The notes beneath the pieces were generated by a model. The model did no database searches. It was not told where the DNA came from and worked only from the letters and a program-made list of their open reading frames with translations. A stretch of DNA of 64,000 nucleotides from the NCBI RefSeq assembly GCF_014648075.1, contig NZ_BMQK01000004.1, positions 1 through 64,000 of the forward strand, written 5' to 3'. A program made the translations under genes and the position numbers. Below, piece after piece: positions 1 through 7,808 of this stretch. The stretch's first letter is position 1; every line of letters starts with the position of its first letter. This DNA is from Streptomyces ruber (GTDB taxonomy: Bacteria; Actinomycetota; Actinomycetes; Streptomycetales; Streptomycetaceae).

Positions 1-94
1 ACGCCCGGTTACATTCCGAACCCGGAAGCTAAGCCTTACAGCGCCGATGGTACTGCAGGGGGGACCCTGTGGGAGAGTAGGACGCCGCCGAACA
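1..94 (+). rRNA. rrf: 5S ribosomal RNA, 3' part
   Basis: The first bases are the 3' three quarters of a bacterial 5S rRNA; the 5' end lies outside the window. Characteristic parts are visible: CATTCCGAACCCGGAAG of the conserved loop, GATGGTACTGCAGG, and the closing GGGAGAGTAGGACGCCGCC before the acceptor-like end at about 94. As part of the large ribosomal subunit it is normally the last gene of an rRNA operon, and a strong terminator follows directly, so the window starts at the end of such an operon. The exact 3' end is uncertain by one to three bases. Confidence 0.96.
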
Positions 95-108
95 ATTTTT
101 GAGAGAGG

Positions 109-137
109 AATCCCCCGCACCTTCGGTGCGGGGGATT
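109..137 (+). terminator. Terminator of the rRNA operon
   Basis: A perfect 12-bp stem (AATCCCCCGCAC with GTGCGGGGGATT) closes a CTTCG loop 15 bp after the 5S gene, preceded by an ATTTTTG tract and followed by TTCTGCG. This is the expected transcription stop for the rRNA operon. Confidence 0.9.
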
Positions 138-191
138 TCTGCGTTCAGGGTCCTCAGCGGTCATATCCGACCGCTCAGCGGGAGCCGAGCC

Positions 192-1502
192 TCAGAGGCG
201 TCCCGCTGCTTTCAGAGCCAGGTAGGCGTCCGCCAGAGCCGGCGCGATGTCGTCCGGAGTCGCGTCGACGACGGTGACACCGTGACGGCGGAGTTGTTCG
301 GCTGTCCTGTGCCGTTCCGCTTGGGCCTGCGACGCTGCGGCCGCTTCGTACACGGCCTCGGTGGTCCCGCGGGCCTTCGCCATGCCGGCGATGTGCGGGT
401 CCGCCACCGATGCCACCAGAACGGTGTGGCGTTGTGTGAGCTGAGGGAGGACGGGCAGCAGACCTTCCTCGACCGGCGCCGCGTCGAGGCTTGTCAGCAG
501 GACGATCAGCGAGCGGCGGGGAGCCGTGCGCAGTGCCATGGCCGTGAGACCCCGGGCATCCGTTTCGACGAGCTGCGGTTCCAGGGTGGCCATCGCGTTG
601 ACCAGGGACGGAAGGACATCACCGGCGGCGCGGCCCTGGACGAGGGAGCGTACGCGGCGGTCGTAGGCGAGCAGCTCTACACGGTCGCCGGCGCGGGACG
701 CCAGCGCGGCGAGGAGGAGAGCCGCGTCCATGGAGGCGTCCAGGCGCGGGGCGTCGCCCACGCGGCCTGCCGAGGTGCGCCCGGTGTCGAGGACCAGGAG
801 GATGTGCCGGTCGCGTTCGGGGCGCCAGGTGCGTACGGCGACCGCGGACTGGCGGGCGGTGGCGCGCCAGTCGATGGAGCGGGTGTCGTCGCCGGGAACG
901 TACTCGCGGAGACTGTCGAACTCCGTACCCTCTCCTCGGGTCAGCACGCTGGTACGGCCGTCCAGTTCCCGCAGGCGGGCCAGTTTGGAAGGCAGGTGCT
1001 TGCGGCTGGTGAACGGGGGCAGGACGCGTACCGTCCACGGGACCCGGTGGCTGCCCTGGCGGGCGAACAGGCCCAGCGGTCCGTACGAGCGGATGGTGAC
1101 GCGGTCCGCCTGACGGTCGCCCCTACGGGTGGGGCGCAGTCGGGTCGTGACGCGGCGGCGTTCGCCCGCGGGGACGGTGATGCGGTGGCGGGAGGCGACG
1201 ACCTCGGTCCCCGGCTGCCAGCTGCTGGGCGGCCAGGCGTCACGGACACGGGCGCGCAGAGGGCGGTTGGCGGGGTTCGTAACGGTGAGGGTGACGTCGG
1301 CCGTTTCGCCGAGGCGCGCCGAGGTGTCGCCGCTGCGGGTCAGCCCGAGGCGACGTACGGGCGCGGCGAGGGCGAAGTCGCAGGCGCAGGCCAGTGCCAG
1401 GGGGGCGTTCACGGCCAGGAGCCCCGTCCAGCTGGGTTCCCAGAGGCCGACGGGGAGGGAGCCGAGGGCCGCGAGGAGAGCGGCGCGTCCGGTGAGTGCC
1501 AT
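192..1502 (-). CDS. DUF58 domain protein (MoxR-operon partner)
   Basis: The 436-residue product starts with two hydrophobic segments (about residues 1-45), continues with an Ig-like stretch, and carries the DUF58 signature around DTRSIDWRATAR followed by a vWA-like fold with ILLVLDTG. DUF58 proteins are membrane partners of MoxR-type ATPases; their biochemical role is unresolved, with chaperone or metal-cofactor assembly suggested. The ATG at 1502 overlaps the stop of the upstream moxR-like gene (TGATG), so translation is coupled. An upstream in-frame start would extend it into the moxR coding region with an unlikely Pro/Arg-rich N terminus, so I rejected it. Last gene of a five-gene minus-strand operon. 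Confidence 0.9.
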   Translation of the reverse strand: MALTGRAALLAALGSLPVGLWEPSWTGLLAVNAPLALACACDFALAAPVRRLGLTRSGDTSARLGETADVTLTVTNPANRPLRARVRDAWPPSSWQPGTEVVASRHRITVPAGERRRVTTRLRPTRRGDRQADRVTIRSYGPLGLFARQGSHRVPWTVRVLPPFTSRKHLPSKLARLRELDGRTSVLTRGEGTEFDSLREYVPGDDTRSIDWRATARQSAVAVRTWRPERDRHILLVLDTGRTSAGRVGDAPRLDASMDAALLLAALASRAGDRVELLAYDRRVRSLVQGRAAGDVLPSLVNAMATLEPQLVETDARGLTAMALRTAPRRSLIVLLTSLDAAPVEEGLLPVLPQLTQRHTVLVASVADPHIAGMAKARGTTEAVYEAAAASQAQAERHRTAEQLRRHGVTVVDATPDDIAPALADAYLALKAAGRL

Positions 1503-2494
1503 CAGCGGGGCACGGGGACGTGGCTGAGGATCGCGCTGATGACCGAATCGGCCGTCACGCCTTCCATCTCGGCCTCCGGGCGGAGCTGTACGCGGTGGCG
1601 GAGGGTGGGGAGGGCGAGGGCCTTCACGTCGTCGGGGATGACGTAGTCGCGGCCGGTCAGCCATGCCCACGCGCGTGAGGTGGCGAGGAGGGCGGTGGCG
1701 CCGCGGGGGGAGACGCCGAGGGTCAGGGACGGCGACTCGCGAGTGGCCCGGCAGATGTCCACCACGTAGGCGGCGATCTCCGGAGAGACCGTCGTCTTGG
1801 CGACCGCGGCGCGGGCGGCCTCCAGGTCGGCCGCGTTCGCCACGGGGCGTACGCCGGCGGCGCGCAGGTCGCGCGGGTTGAAGCCTTCGGCGTGGCGGGT
1901 CAGGACGTCGATCTCGTCCTGGCGGGACGGCAGGGGGATGGTGAGTTTGAGGAGGAAACGGTCCAGCTGGGCTTCCGGGAGGGGGTAGGTGCCCTCGTAC
2001 TCGACCGGGTTCTGGGTCGCGGCGACCAGGAAGGGGTCCGGGAGCGGGCGCGGTGTGCCGTCGACCGTGACCTGGCGTTCCTCCATGGCCTCCAGCAAGG
2101 ACGACTGGGTCTTGGGCGGAGTGCGGTTGATCTCGTCCGCGAGGAGGAGGTTGGTGAAGACCGGGCCCGGCTGGAAGGAGAACTCGGCGGTGCGGGTGTC
2201 GTAGACGAGCGAGCCGGTGACGTCGCTGGGCATCAGGTCGGGGGTGAACTGGACGCGCTTGGTGTCGAGTTCGAGCGCGGCTGCCAGTGCCCGTACGAGG
2301 AGCGTCTTGGCGACGCCGGGGACTCCCTCCAGGAGGACGTGACCTCGGCAGAGCAGGGCTACGACGAGGCCGGTCACGGCGGGATCCTGGCCGACCACGG
2401 CCTTGGCGATCTCGGCGCGCAGGGCTTCCAGGGAGGAGCGGGCGGCGCCCGGATCCCCGGTGTACCCGGCGTTGTCAGTGGTCGGGTCCATCAT
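1502..2494 (-). CDS. MoxR-family AAA+ ATPase
   Basis: 330 residues, the usual MoxR size. Walker A is GVPGVAKTLLVRAL (about residues 58-71), Walker B LLLADEINRTPPKTQ, followed by sensor-like ATQNPVEYEGTYPLPEAQLDRF, all typical of the MoxR branch of AAA+ proteins. These ATPases act with DUF58/vWA proteins encoded beside them, as here, probably remodelling or maturing envelope proteins; the substrate is unknown. The gene overlaps the DUF4350 gene upstream by 4 bp and the DUF58 gene downstream by 1 bp, so the set is one transcript. Confidence 0.94.
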   Translation of the reverse strand: MMDPTTDNAGYTGDPGAARSSLEALRAEIAKAVVGQDPAVTGLVVALLCRGHVLLEGVPGVAKTLLVRALAAALELDTKRVQFTPDLMPSDVTGSLVYDTRTAEFSFQPGPVFTNLLLADEINRTPPKTQSSLLEAMEERQVTVDGTPRPLPDPFLVAATQNPVEYEGTYPLPEAQLDRFLLKLTIPLPSRQDEIDVLTRHAEGFNPRDLRAAGVRPVANAADLEAARAAVAKTTVSPEIAAYVVDICRATRESPSLTLGVSPRGATALLATSRAWAWLTGRDYVIPDDVKALALPTLRHRVQLRPEAEMEGVTADSVISAILSHVPVPR

Positions 2495-3693
2495 GGACGG
2501 CGTACCTCACTTTCGAGGGCGTCGAGTCGGTCGGCGAGGGCGGTCAGTGCTGCGTCGTCGCCGGGCGGTGGGCCGAAGAGGAGGGTGTGCAGCGCCTGTC
2601 CGTCGCCGCGGTCGTGCAGCTGGGCGGAGAGGGCGGGGAGCAGGGTCTCGGGCGTGTGTGCCTGAGCCGGGGGGACGCCTACGAGGGGGGCGAGGCGGGT
2701 GCGTGCGGTGGAGCGCAGGGCGGCGGCCGCGCGGTCGCGGGCCCCGGCCTTGCGGTAGAGGCGGGCGCGGCCTTCGACGGTTTCGGAGGCGCGGATCGCG
2801 ACGGGGAGACGTTCGGGCACCAGGGGGCCGAGCCGGCGGGCTCGCCAGAGGGCGGCGAGGGCCGCGGCGACGAAGAGCTGCAGGGTGCCCCAGAGCCAGC
2901 CCGAGGGGAGCAGGTCGAGGAAGCTGCGCTCGCCGCTGCCGGTGAGCGCGTCGTCGGACAGCGAGGGGAGGTACCAGACCAGATGGGGACGCGAACCGAG
3001 CAACTGGAGCGCGAGCGAGGCGTTGCCGTGCTCGTCGAGGCGGTCGTTGAACAGGATGTCGGGGGCACCGAGCACGACCGTGTCGCCGTCCCCCTCGGGT
3101 GCCGGGACGCGCACCAGGCCCGGGAGCCCGTCGCTGAGGTAGCAGGCGTCGGCGTCCGGGGCGGTGACGTGGTAGCGGACCCCTCCGGTGTCGGCGGTGC
3201 CGGCCCGCCGGGCGTCCGGCAGGTCGCAGGCCGGGGAGAGCGTCGACTCGAGGCTGGGCGCGGGGTCCGCGCCGAGACCCGGGGCGAGGGTGCCGACGGA
3301 CGCGGGACCGGGAGAGATCAGGACGGTGCGGCCGCCGGAGTGCTCAGCCGTTGCGTGCAGCCGGTCCTGCTGCTCCCGCGTCAGGAGGTCCGGGACGGCG
3401 ACCAGCAGGGTGGTGTCGGAGGCGGCCGCGGCGCGCGCCTCGTCCAGGGTGGTGACCACGCGCGTGGACACGCCCCGCTCGTCGAGGAGCTCGGCGACGG
3501 CACGGCTGCCGTACTGGTCCGCCGAGCGCGGGTCGAGTACGCCGTGCTGGGAGGTGGAGCGGACCGCCGCGATCGCGACCGCGGCGGCCAGGAGGAGCAC
3601 CAGCGCCAGCACGACACCGCGCGTACGGGTCCACAGCTGGCGGACGGTGGGCGAGGCCGAGGTGGACGGGAGGGAGGAGGCCTCGGTGGTCAT
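2491..3693 (-). CDS. DUF4350 domain membrane protein
   Basis: The product has 400 residues. An N-terminal membrane segment (GVVLALVLLLAAAVAIAAV, about 25-45) is followed by the DUF4350 region (AVAELLDERGVSTRVVTTLD), a ThuA/glutamine-amidotransferase-like fold, and a second membrane segment near LLPSGWLWGTLQLFVAAALA (about 275) before a cytoplasmic helical tail. Function unknown. The ATG at 3693 overlaps the stop of the DUF4129 gene (ATGA), which decides this start. In actinomycetes DUF4350 genes regularly sit between DUF4129 and moxR genes, as here. Confidence 0.88.
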   Translation of the reverse strand: MTTEASSLPSTSASPTVRQLWTRTRGVVLALVLLLAAAVAIAAVRSTSQHGVLDPRSADQYGSRAVAELLDERGVSTRVVTTLDEARAAAASDTTLLVAVPDLLTREQQDRLHATAEHSGGRTVLISPGPASVGTLAPGLGADPAPSLESTLSPACDLPDARRAGTADTGGVRYHVTAPDADACYLSDGLPGLVRVPAPEGDGDTVVLGAPDILFNDRLDEHGNASLALQLLGSRPHLVWYLPSLSDDALTGSGERSFLDLLPSGWLWGTLQLFVAAALAALWRARRLGPLVPERLPVAIRASETVEGRARLYRKAGARDRAAAALRSTARTRLAPLVGVPPAQAHTPETLLPALSAQLHDRGDGQALHTLLFGPPPGDDAALTALADRLDALESEVRRP

Positions 3694-4463
3694 CCGGCGG
3701 CTCCCTGGCGGGTGCTGTGGGCCGTGCTGCGGGCACTGCTGGTGAGCACGGGCCTGGTGCGCTCCAGATCGTCGTCGAGGGTGGAGACGCGGCGGTACGT
3801 GGCGTCGTCGGCGGACCTGCCGCCGTACGTGACGTCGTCGAAGTCCCGGGCGGCCGCGCGCAGTCGGTCGGCATGGGCCGGTAGTGCGCGGCCCGCCTCG
3901 GAGGCCGCCTCGTCGGCGGTCCGTCCGGGGCGTACGTCGAGCAGGGCGCGTTCCTCGAGGGAGCGGACGACGGCGCGCATGCGTTCCTGGACGGCCTGGT
4001 TCCAGTGGCCCTGGGCCGCGTGGGCCTCCGCGGCCGCGCGGTGCTCGGCGGCGCTGCGGGGTCGGTCGTCGAAGAGCGTGGTGGACGGGGCGGGGGTGCG
4101 GCGCGGGGCGCCCAGCCGCCACCACAGGGCGCCCAGGAGCACCAGCGTGGTCACGACGATGACGACGAGGCCGAGTGCTCCGCCCGGGGTGGCGGAGGAG
4201 GCGGCGTCGAACAGCTTGCCGACCCAGTCCCAGAAGGCGTTCAGGGCGCGCTGGTACCAGCTGGGGTCGTTCTCGTGGTACATCCGCTTGGCCAGCTCGC
4301 GGCGTGCCGCCTCCCGCGCGGGGTCGCGCGGGACGGTGAGCGGCGGCTCGTCGGCGGACGCCGGCAGGGCCGACAGCACGGTGCCGCCGGTGCCCGCCGG
4401 CCGTACGGCCGACGGGAACGCGTGCGGCAGTGCGAGGACCGCGACGAGAACTCCCCCCGGCAC
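3690..4463 (-). CDS. DUF4129 domain membrane protein
   Basis: 257 residues with a GTG start 4 bp after the preceding gene. An N-terminal hydrophobic stretch may be a signal or anchor; a central membrane helix (GLVVIVVTTLVLLGALWW, about 138-156) separates an outer part containing WYQRALNAFWDWVGKLFDA from a cytoplasmic DUF4129 domain with the motif RTADEAASEAGRALP and the FDDVTYGGRSADDATYRRV region. The family is linked to transglutaminase-like and MoxR operons. Molecular role unknown; context supports a membrane complex with the MoxR/DUF58 pair. Confidence 0.87.
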   Translation of the reverse strand: MPGGVLVAVLALPHAFPSAVRPAGTGGTVLSALPASADEPPLTVPRDPAREAARRELAKRMYHENDPSWYQRALNAFWDWVGKLFDAASSATPGGALGLVVIVVTTLVLLGALWWRLGAPRRTPAPSTTLFDDRPRSAAEHRAAAEAHAAQGHWNQAVQERMRAVVRSLEERALLDVRPGRTADEAASEAGRALPAHADRLRAAARDFDDVTYGGRSADDATYRRVSTLDDDLERTRPVLTSSARSTAHSTRQGAAG

Positions 4464-4467
4464 TGCG

Positions 4468-5823
4468 TCAGCCCCCCGGGGTGGCGCCGGGCGTGTCGGT
4501 GCCGTAGCCCTGGACCCCGGCGGCGCGGGCCAGGTCGAGGTCGAGGGCCTCCCGGCGGATGCGCTGGTCGATGTAGAGGAGCACGGTGACGCCCGCGGTG
4601 ATGGGGAACGTGAGCATGGACCCGACCACCGAGCCGATCCCGCTGATGATGAGGAACGTCCAGCCGAGTCCGCCGGTGCCGCTGAGGAGGCCGACGGCGC
4701 CGTCGCCGCTGAAGGCGGTGGCGATGAAGACGAACGGGATCACGATGATCGACGCCACGATGTAGGCGATGACCGTGGCCAGCAGCTGGATGCCGAACAC
4801 GCGCCACCAGGAGCCGCGTACCAGCTTGGCGGAGCGGCCCATCGCCTTCCCGATGCTCTGCTTCTCGAGCATCAGGGTCGGCGAGGCGAGCGAGAAGCGG
4901 ACCATCAGCCAGACGGCCAGGACGAACGCGCCGAGGCCGCCGAGCAGGGCGAGAACGGCACCTGCCGCCGCCTGGCCGCCGGCGGCGACGAGGATGCCGG
5001 GCAGGACGCCCACGAAGACGATGACGCCGGCGATGAGCGGCAGCAGAAGGGTCAGGCCGAGGAGGCGCAGCAGCCGGGGGCGCGCCTCGTGCCAGGCCTC
5101 CGCCGTCGTCACGGGCTTGCCGAGCACCGCCCGGCTGGTCACGGACGTGAGCAGGGCCGTCGCCACGATGGTGCCGAGCAGGGTGACCACGGAGACGGCG
5201 ACCGAGCCGACCATCGAGTTGGCCGTGGCCTGGGTCAGTTCGTCGAGCGTGGCGTTCGGGTCGCTGAGGGCCGCCGTGTCGGCGGAGTCGGCGAGGACGA
5301 AACCCTGGAGCAGGATGGTCGCGATCTGGGTGACGACCGCGACGGTCAGTGCGATGCCGAGGACCGTGCGCCAGTAGGTGCGCATGGTGGAGACCGCGCC
5401 GTCGAGGATCTCGCCGACGCCGAGCGGACGCAGCGGTATGACACCGGGCTTGGCCGCGGGCGGGGGACCGCCCCAGCCGCCTCCGCCCCAGCCGCCGCCG
5501 GAACCACCCCAGCCACCGGGGGCGCCCCAGCCTCCGTATGGTCCCGATGGTCCCGAGCCCTGGCCGCCGTGGCCTTCCGGGTGGTGGCCGCCCCAGCCCG
5601 GACCGGGCGGTGGGGGCGGCGGTGCCTGGCCGGCGCTCTGCGGGTTCGGAGCGGACCACTGACCGGGCGGGGGCTGCTCCTTGGACCACTTGGACGTTGG
5701 CTCCGGCTGGTTCGCGCCGCTCCGGCCCGGCTGCTCCGGGGACTGCGCGCCGCTGGAGCCGGCCGGCTCGCTGCCGTCCGAAGGGGTGGATCCGGGCGAG
5801 GCCCAGCCCGGAGTGTCGTTCAT
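4468..5823 (-). CDS. Proline/glycine-rich N-terminus, multi-pass membrane protein (GPDPase membrane-domain type)
   Basis: 451 residues. The first about 125 residues are low-complexity (GGWGGSGGGWGGGGWGGPPP and Pro-rich runs). The rest has about six membrane helices and starts with the family signature IPLRPLGVGEILDGAVSTMR, as in actinobacterial proteins annotated as glycerophosphoryl diester phosphodiesterase membrane domain; no catalytic phosphodiesterase domain is present. First gene of the MoxR operon; the promoter should lie in the 140-bp gap to the divergent mtnA gene. Function unknown, presumably an envelope component. Confidence 0.86.
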   Translation of the reverse strand: MNDTPGWASPGSTPSDGSEPAGSSGAQSPEQPGRSGANQPEPTSKWSKEQPPPGQWSAPNPQSAGQAPPPPPPGPGWGGHHPEGHGGQGSGPSGPYGGWGAPGGWGGSGGGWGGGGWGGPPPAAKPGVIPLRPLGVGEILDGAVSTMRTYWRTVLGIALTVAVVTQIATILLQGFVLADSADTAALSDPNATLDELTQATANSMVGSVAVSVVTLLGTIVATALLTSVTSRAVLGKPVTTAEAWHEARPRLLRLLGLTLLLPLIAGVIVFVGVLPGILVAAGGQAAAGAVLALLGGLGAFVLAVWLMVRFSLASPTLMLEKQSIGKAMGRSAKLVRGSWWRVFGIQLLATVIAYIVASIIVIPFVFIATAFSGDGAVGLLSGTGGLGWTFLIISGIGSVVGSMLTFPITAGVTVLLYIDQRIRREALDLDLARAAGVQGYGTDTPGATPGG

Positions 5824-5963
5824 CGTCGCTCCTTCACGGTGCCCGACCGCAGTCGCGGCGGCGGTTCGGCGCCCATCGTGCCACGACGTGCTTGCGAAGG
5901 GACGGGGGGCGGTCTGGGCTGTACACCTTCAATTGTGTGCCCGGTACGGGGCAGACTGGGCGA

Positions 5964-7109
5964 ATGGCTGATCAGTACGCGCGATACGGCGACGGCACCC
6001 GGCCGGCGGAGATTCCCGCGATCCGTTGGGACGAACCCCCGGAGGGCCCCGTCCTGGTCCTCCTCGACCAGACCAGGCTGCCGGCCGAAGAGATCGAGCT
6101 GGTGTGCACGGACGCGCCCGCGTTGGTGGAGGCGATCCGTAACCTGGCCGTGCGCGGGGCACCGTTGCTGGGTATCGCCGGGGCGTACGGTGTCGCGCTC
6201 GCCGCCGCGCGCGGCTTCGACGTGGAGGAGGCCGCGACCTCGCTCGAGGGCGCACGGCCCACCGCGGTGAACCTCGCGGTGGGCGTGGGCCGGGCCCGGG
6301 CCGCGCACCGGGCCGTGCTCGCCCGGGGCGGCAGCGAGGAGCAGGCCGCCGAGGCGGCGCTCGCCGAGGCGCGGGCGCTGCACCGGGAGGACGCCGAGGC
6401 GAGTACGCGGATGGCCGCGCACGGACTGGCACTGCTCGACGAGCTGTTGCCGGGCGGCGGGCACCGGGTGCTGACGCACTGCAACACCGGTGCGCTGGTG
6501 TCGGGCGGTGAGGGGACGGCCTTCGCGGTGGCGCTGGCGGCGCACCGCAAGGGCCGGCTGCGCAGGCTCTGGGTCGACGAGACGCGGCCGCTCCTGCAGG
6601 GCGCCCGGCTCACGGCGTACGAGGCGGCGCGCAACGAAATGGCGTACACCTTGCTCACCGACAACGCGGCGGGCTCGCTGTTCGCGGCCGGGGAGGTGGA
6701 CGCGGTGCTGGTCGGTGCCGACCGGATCGCGGCCGACGGCTCGGTGGCGAACAAGGTGGGGACGTACCCCCTCGCCGTGCTGGCCCGGTACCACCATGTG
6801 CCGTTCATCGTGGTGGCGCCGGTGACGACGCTGGACCCCGGCACCCCGGACGGCGCGTCCATCGAGGTGGAGCAGCGGGCCGGGCACGAGGTGACGGAGA
6901 TCGTGGCGCCGCAGGTGCCGATGGCAGGAGTGGAGGTGGGAGGCGGGATTCCGGTGGCGCCCCTGGGAACCCAGGCGTACAACCCGGCCTTCGATGTGAC
7001 ACCACCGGAACTGGTGACGGCCATCGTCACCGAGGAGGGCGTCGTGTCGCCGGTGACGGCGGAGGCGCTCGCCGAGCTGTGTGACAGGTCACGCCAGGTA
7101 ACGATTTAG
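5964..7109 (+). CDS. mtnA: S-methyl-5-thioribose-1-phosphate isomerase
   Basis: 381 residues of the aIF2B/MtnA family. MtnA converts 5-methylthioribose-1-phosphate to the ribulose form in methionine salvage. Visible family motifs are NLAVRGAPLLGIAGAYG, THCNTGALVSGG with the catalytic Cys (about residue 173), and VGADRIAADGSVANKVGTY with the catalytic Asp (about 253). The ATG at 5964 gives the N terminus MADQYARYGDG; earlier in-frame starts run into the divergent operon's promoter region. It ends only 8 bp before mtrA, so the mtrA promoter must lie within or overlap this coding sequence, or the genes are co-transcribed. Confidence 0.95.
   Translation: MADQYARYGDGTRPAEIPAIRWDEPPEGPVLVLLDQTRLPAEEIELVCTDAPALVEAIRNLAVRGAPLLGIAGAYGVALAAARGFDVEEAATSLEGARPTAVNLAVGVGRARAAHRAVLARGGSEEQAAEAALAEARALHREDAEASTRMAAHGLALLDELLPGGGHRVLTHCNTGALVSGGEGTAFAVALAAHRKGRLRRLWVDETRPLLQGARLTAYEAARNEMAYTLLTDNAAGSLFAAGEVDAVLVGADRIAADGSVANKVGTYPLAVLARYHHVPFIVVAPVTTLDPGTPDGASIEVEQRAGHEVTEIVAPQVPMAGVEVGGGIPVAPLGTQAYNPAFDVTPPELVTAIVTEEGVVSPVTAEALAELCDRSRQVTI
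7081..7102 (+). promoter_or_regulatory. Candidate MtrA-type direct repeat upstream of mtrA
   Basis: GTCAC at 7088-7092 and GTAAC at 7098-7102 form a 10-bp-period direct repeat, and GTGAC at 7081-7085 is inverted to the first. The repeat lies inside the last codons of mtnA, 16 bp before the mtrA start. MtrA is known to bind GTMAC-like direct repeats and to regulate its own gene; assigning this site to MtrA is inference. Confidence 0.4.
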
Positions 7110-7117
7110 CTAATGGG

Positions 7118-7807
7118 ATGATGTCATTCATGAAGGGACGAGTCCTTGTCGTCGACGACGACACCGCACTGGCCGAGATGCTCGGCATTGTGCTGCGTGG
7201 TGAAGGTTTCGAGCCGTCTTTCGTAGCCGACGGCGACAAGGCCCTGGCCGTGTTCCGGGAGACCAAGCCCGACCTGGTGCTCCTCGACCTGATGCTGCCC
7301 GGCCGGGACGGCATCGAGGTGTGCCGCCTGATCAGGGCGGAGTCCGGTGTGCCGATCGTGATGCTCACGGCCAAGAGCGACACCGTGGACGTGGTGGTCG
7401 GTCTGGAGTCCGGGGCGGACGACTACATCGTCAAGCCGTTCAAGCCCAAGGAGCTCGTGGCGCGGATCCGGGCCCGGCTCCGCAGGTCGGAGGAGCCGGC
7501 TCCCGAGCAGCTCGCCATCGGTGACCTGGTCATCGACGTGGCCGGTCACTCGGTGAAGCGGGACGGGCAGTCGATCGCGCTGACGCCGCTGGAGTTCGAC
7601 CTGCTGGTCGCGCTGGCCCGCAAGCCGTGGCAGGTGTTCACCCGGGAGGTGCTCCTCGAGCAGGTGTGGGGCTACCGGCACGCGGCGGACACCCGGCTGG
7701 TCAACGTCCATGTGCAGCGGCTGCGGTCCAAGGTGGAGAAGGACCCGGAGCGGCCGGAGATCGTGGTGACCGTCCGTGGCGTCGGCTACAAGGCCGGACC
7801 GAGCTGA
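7118..7807 (+). CDS. mtrA: Response regulator MtrA
   Basis: 229 residues of the OmpR/PhoB type. The receiver domain (about residues 7-118) shows the acidic pair VVDDD, the phosphoacceptor in LVLLDLMLPGRDG, MLTAKSD and the IVKPFKPKEL lysine; the C-terminal winged helix includes LTPLEFDLLVALARKP and VNVHVQRLRSKVE. MtrA is the conserved actinobacterial regulator of cell-wall, division, development and (in Streptomyces) antibiotic genes. Alternative starts are adjacent ATGs at 7118, 7121 and 7130; the first gives the usual MMSFMKGRVL N terminus. Sensor mtrB follows after 1 bp. Confidence 0.97.
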   Translation: MMSFMKGRVLVVDDDTALAEMLGIVLRGEGFEPSFVADGDKALAVFRETKPDLVLLDLMLPGRDGIEVCRLIRAESGVPIVMLTAKSDTVDVVVGLESGADDYIVKPFKPKELVARIRARLRRSEEPAPEQLAIGDLVIDVAGHSVKRDGQSIALTPLEFDLLVALARKPWQVFTREVLLEQVWGYRHAADTRLVNVHVQRLRSKVEKDPERPEIVVTVRGVGYKAGPS

Positions 7808-7808
7808 T

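Noticed and set aside
2287..6270. 1327-codon plus-strand frame over the MoxR operon
   Set aside because: Opposite to five recognisable genes and composed of low-complexity residues.
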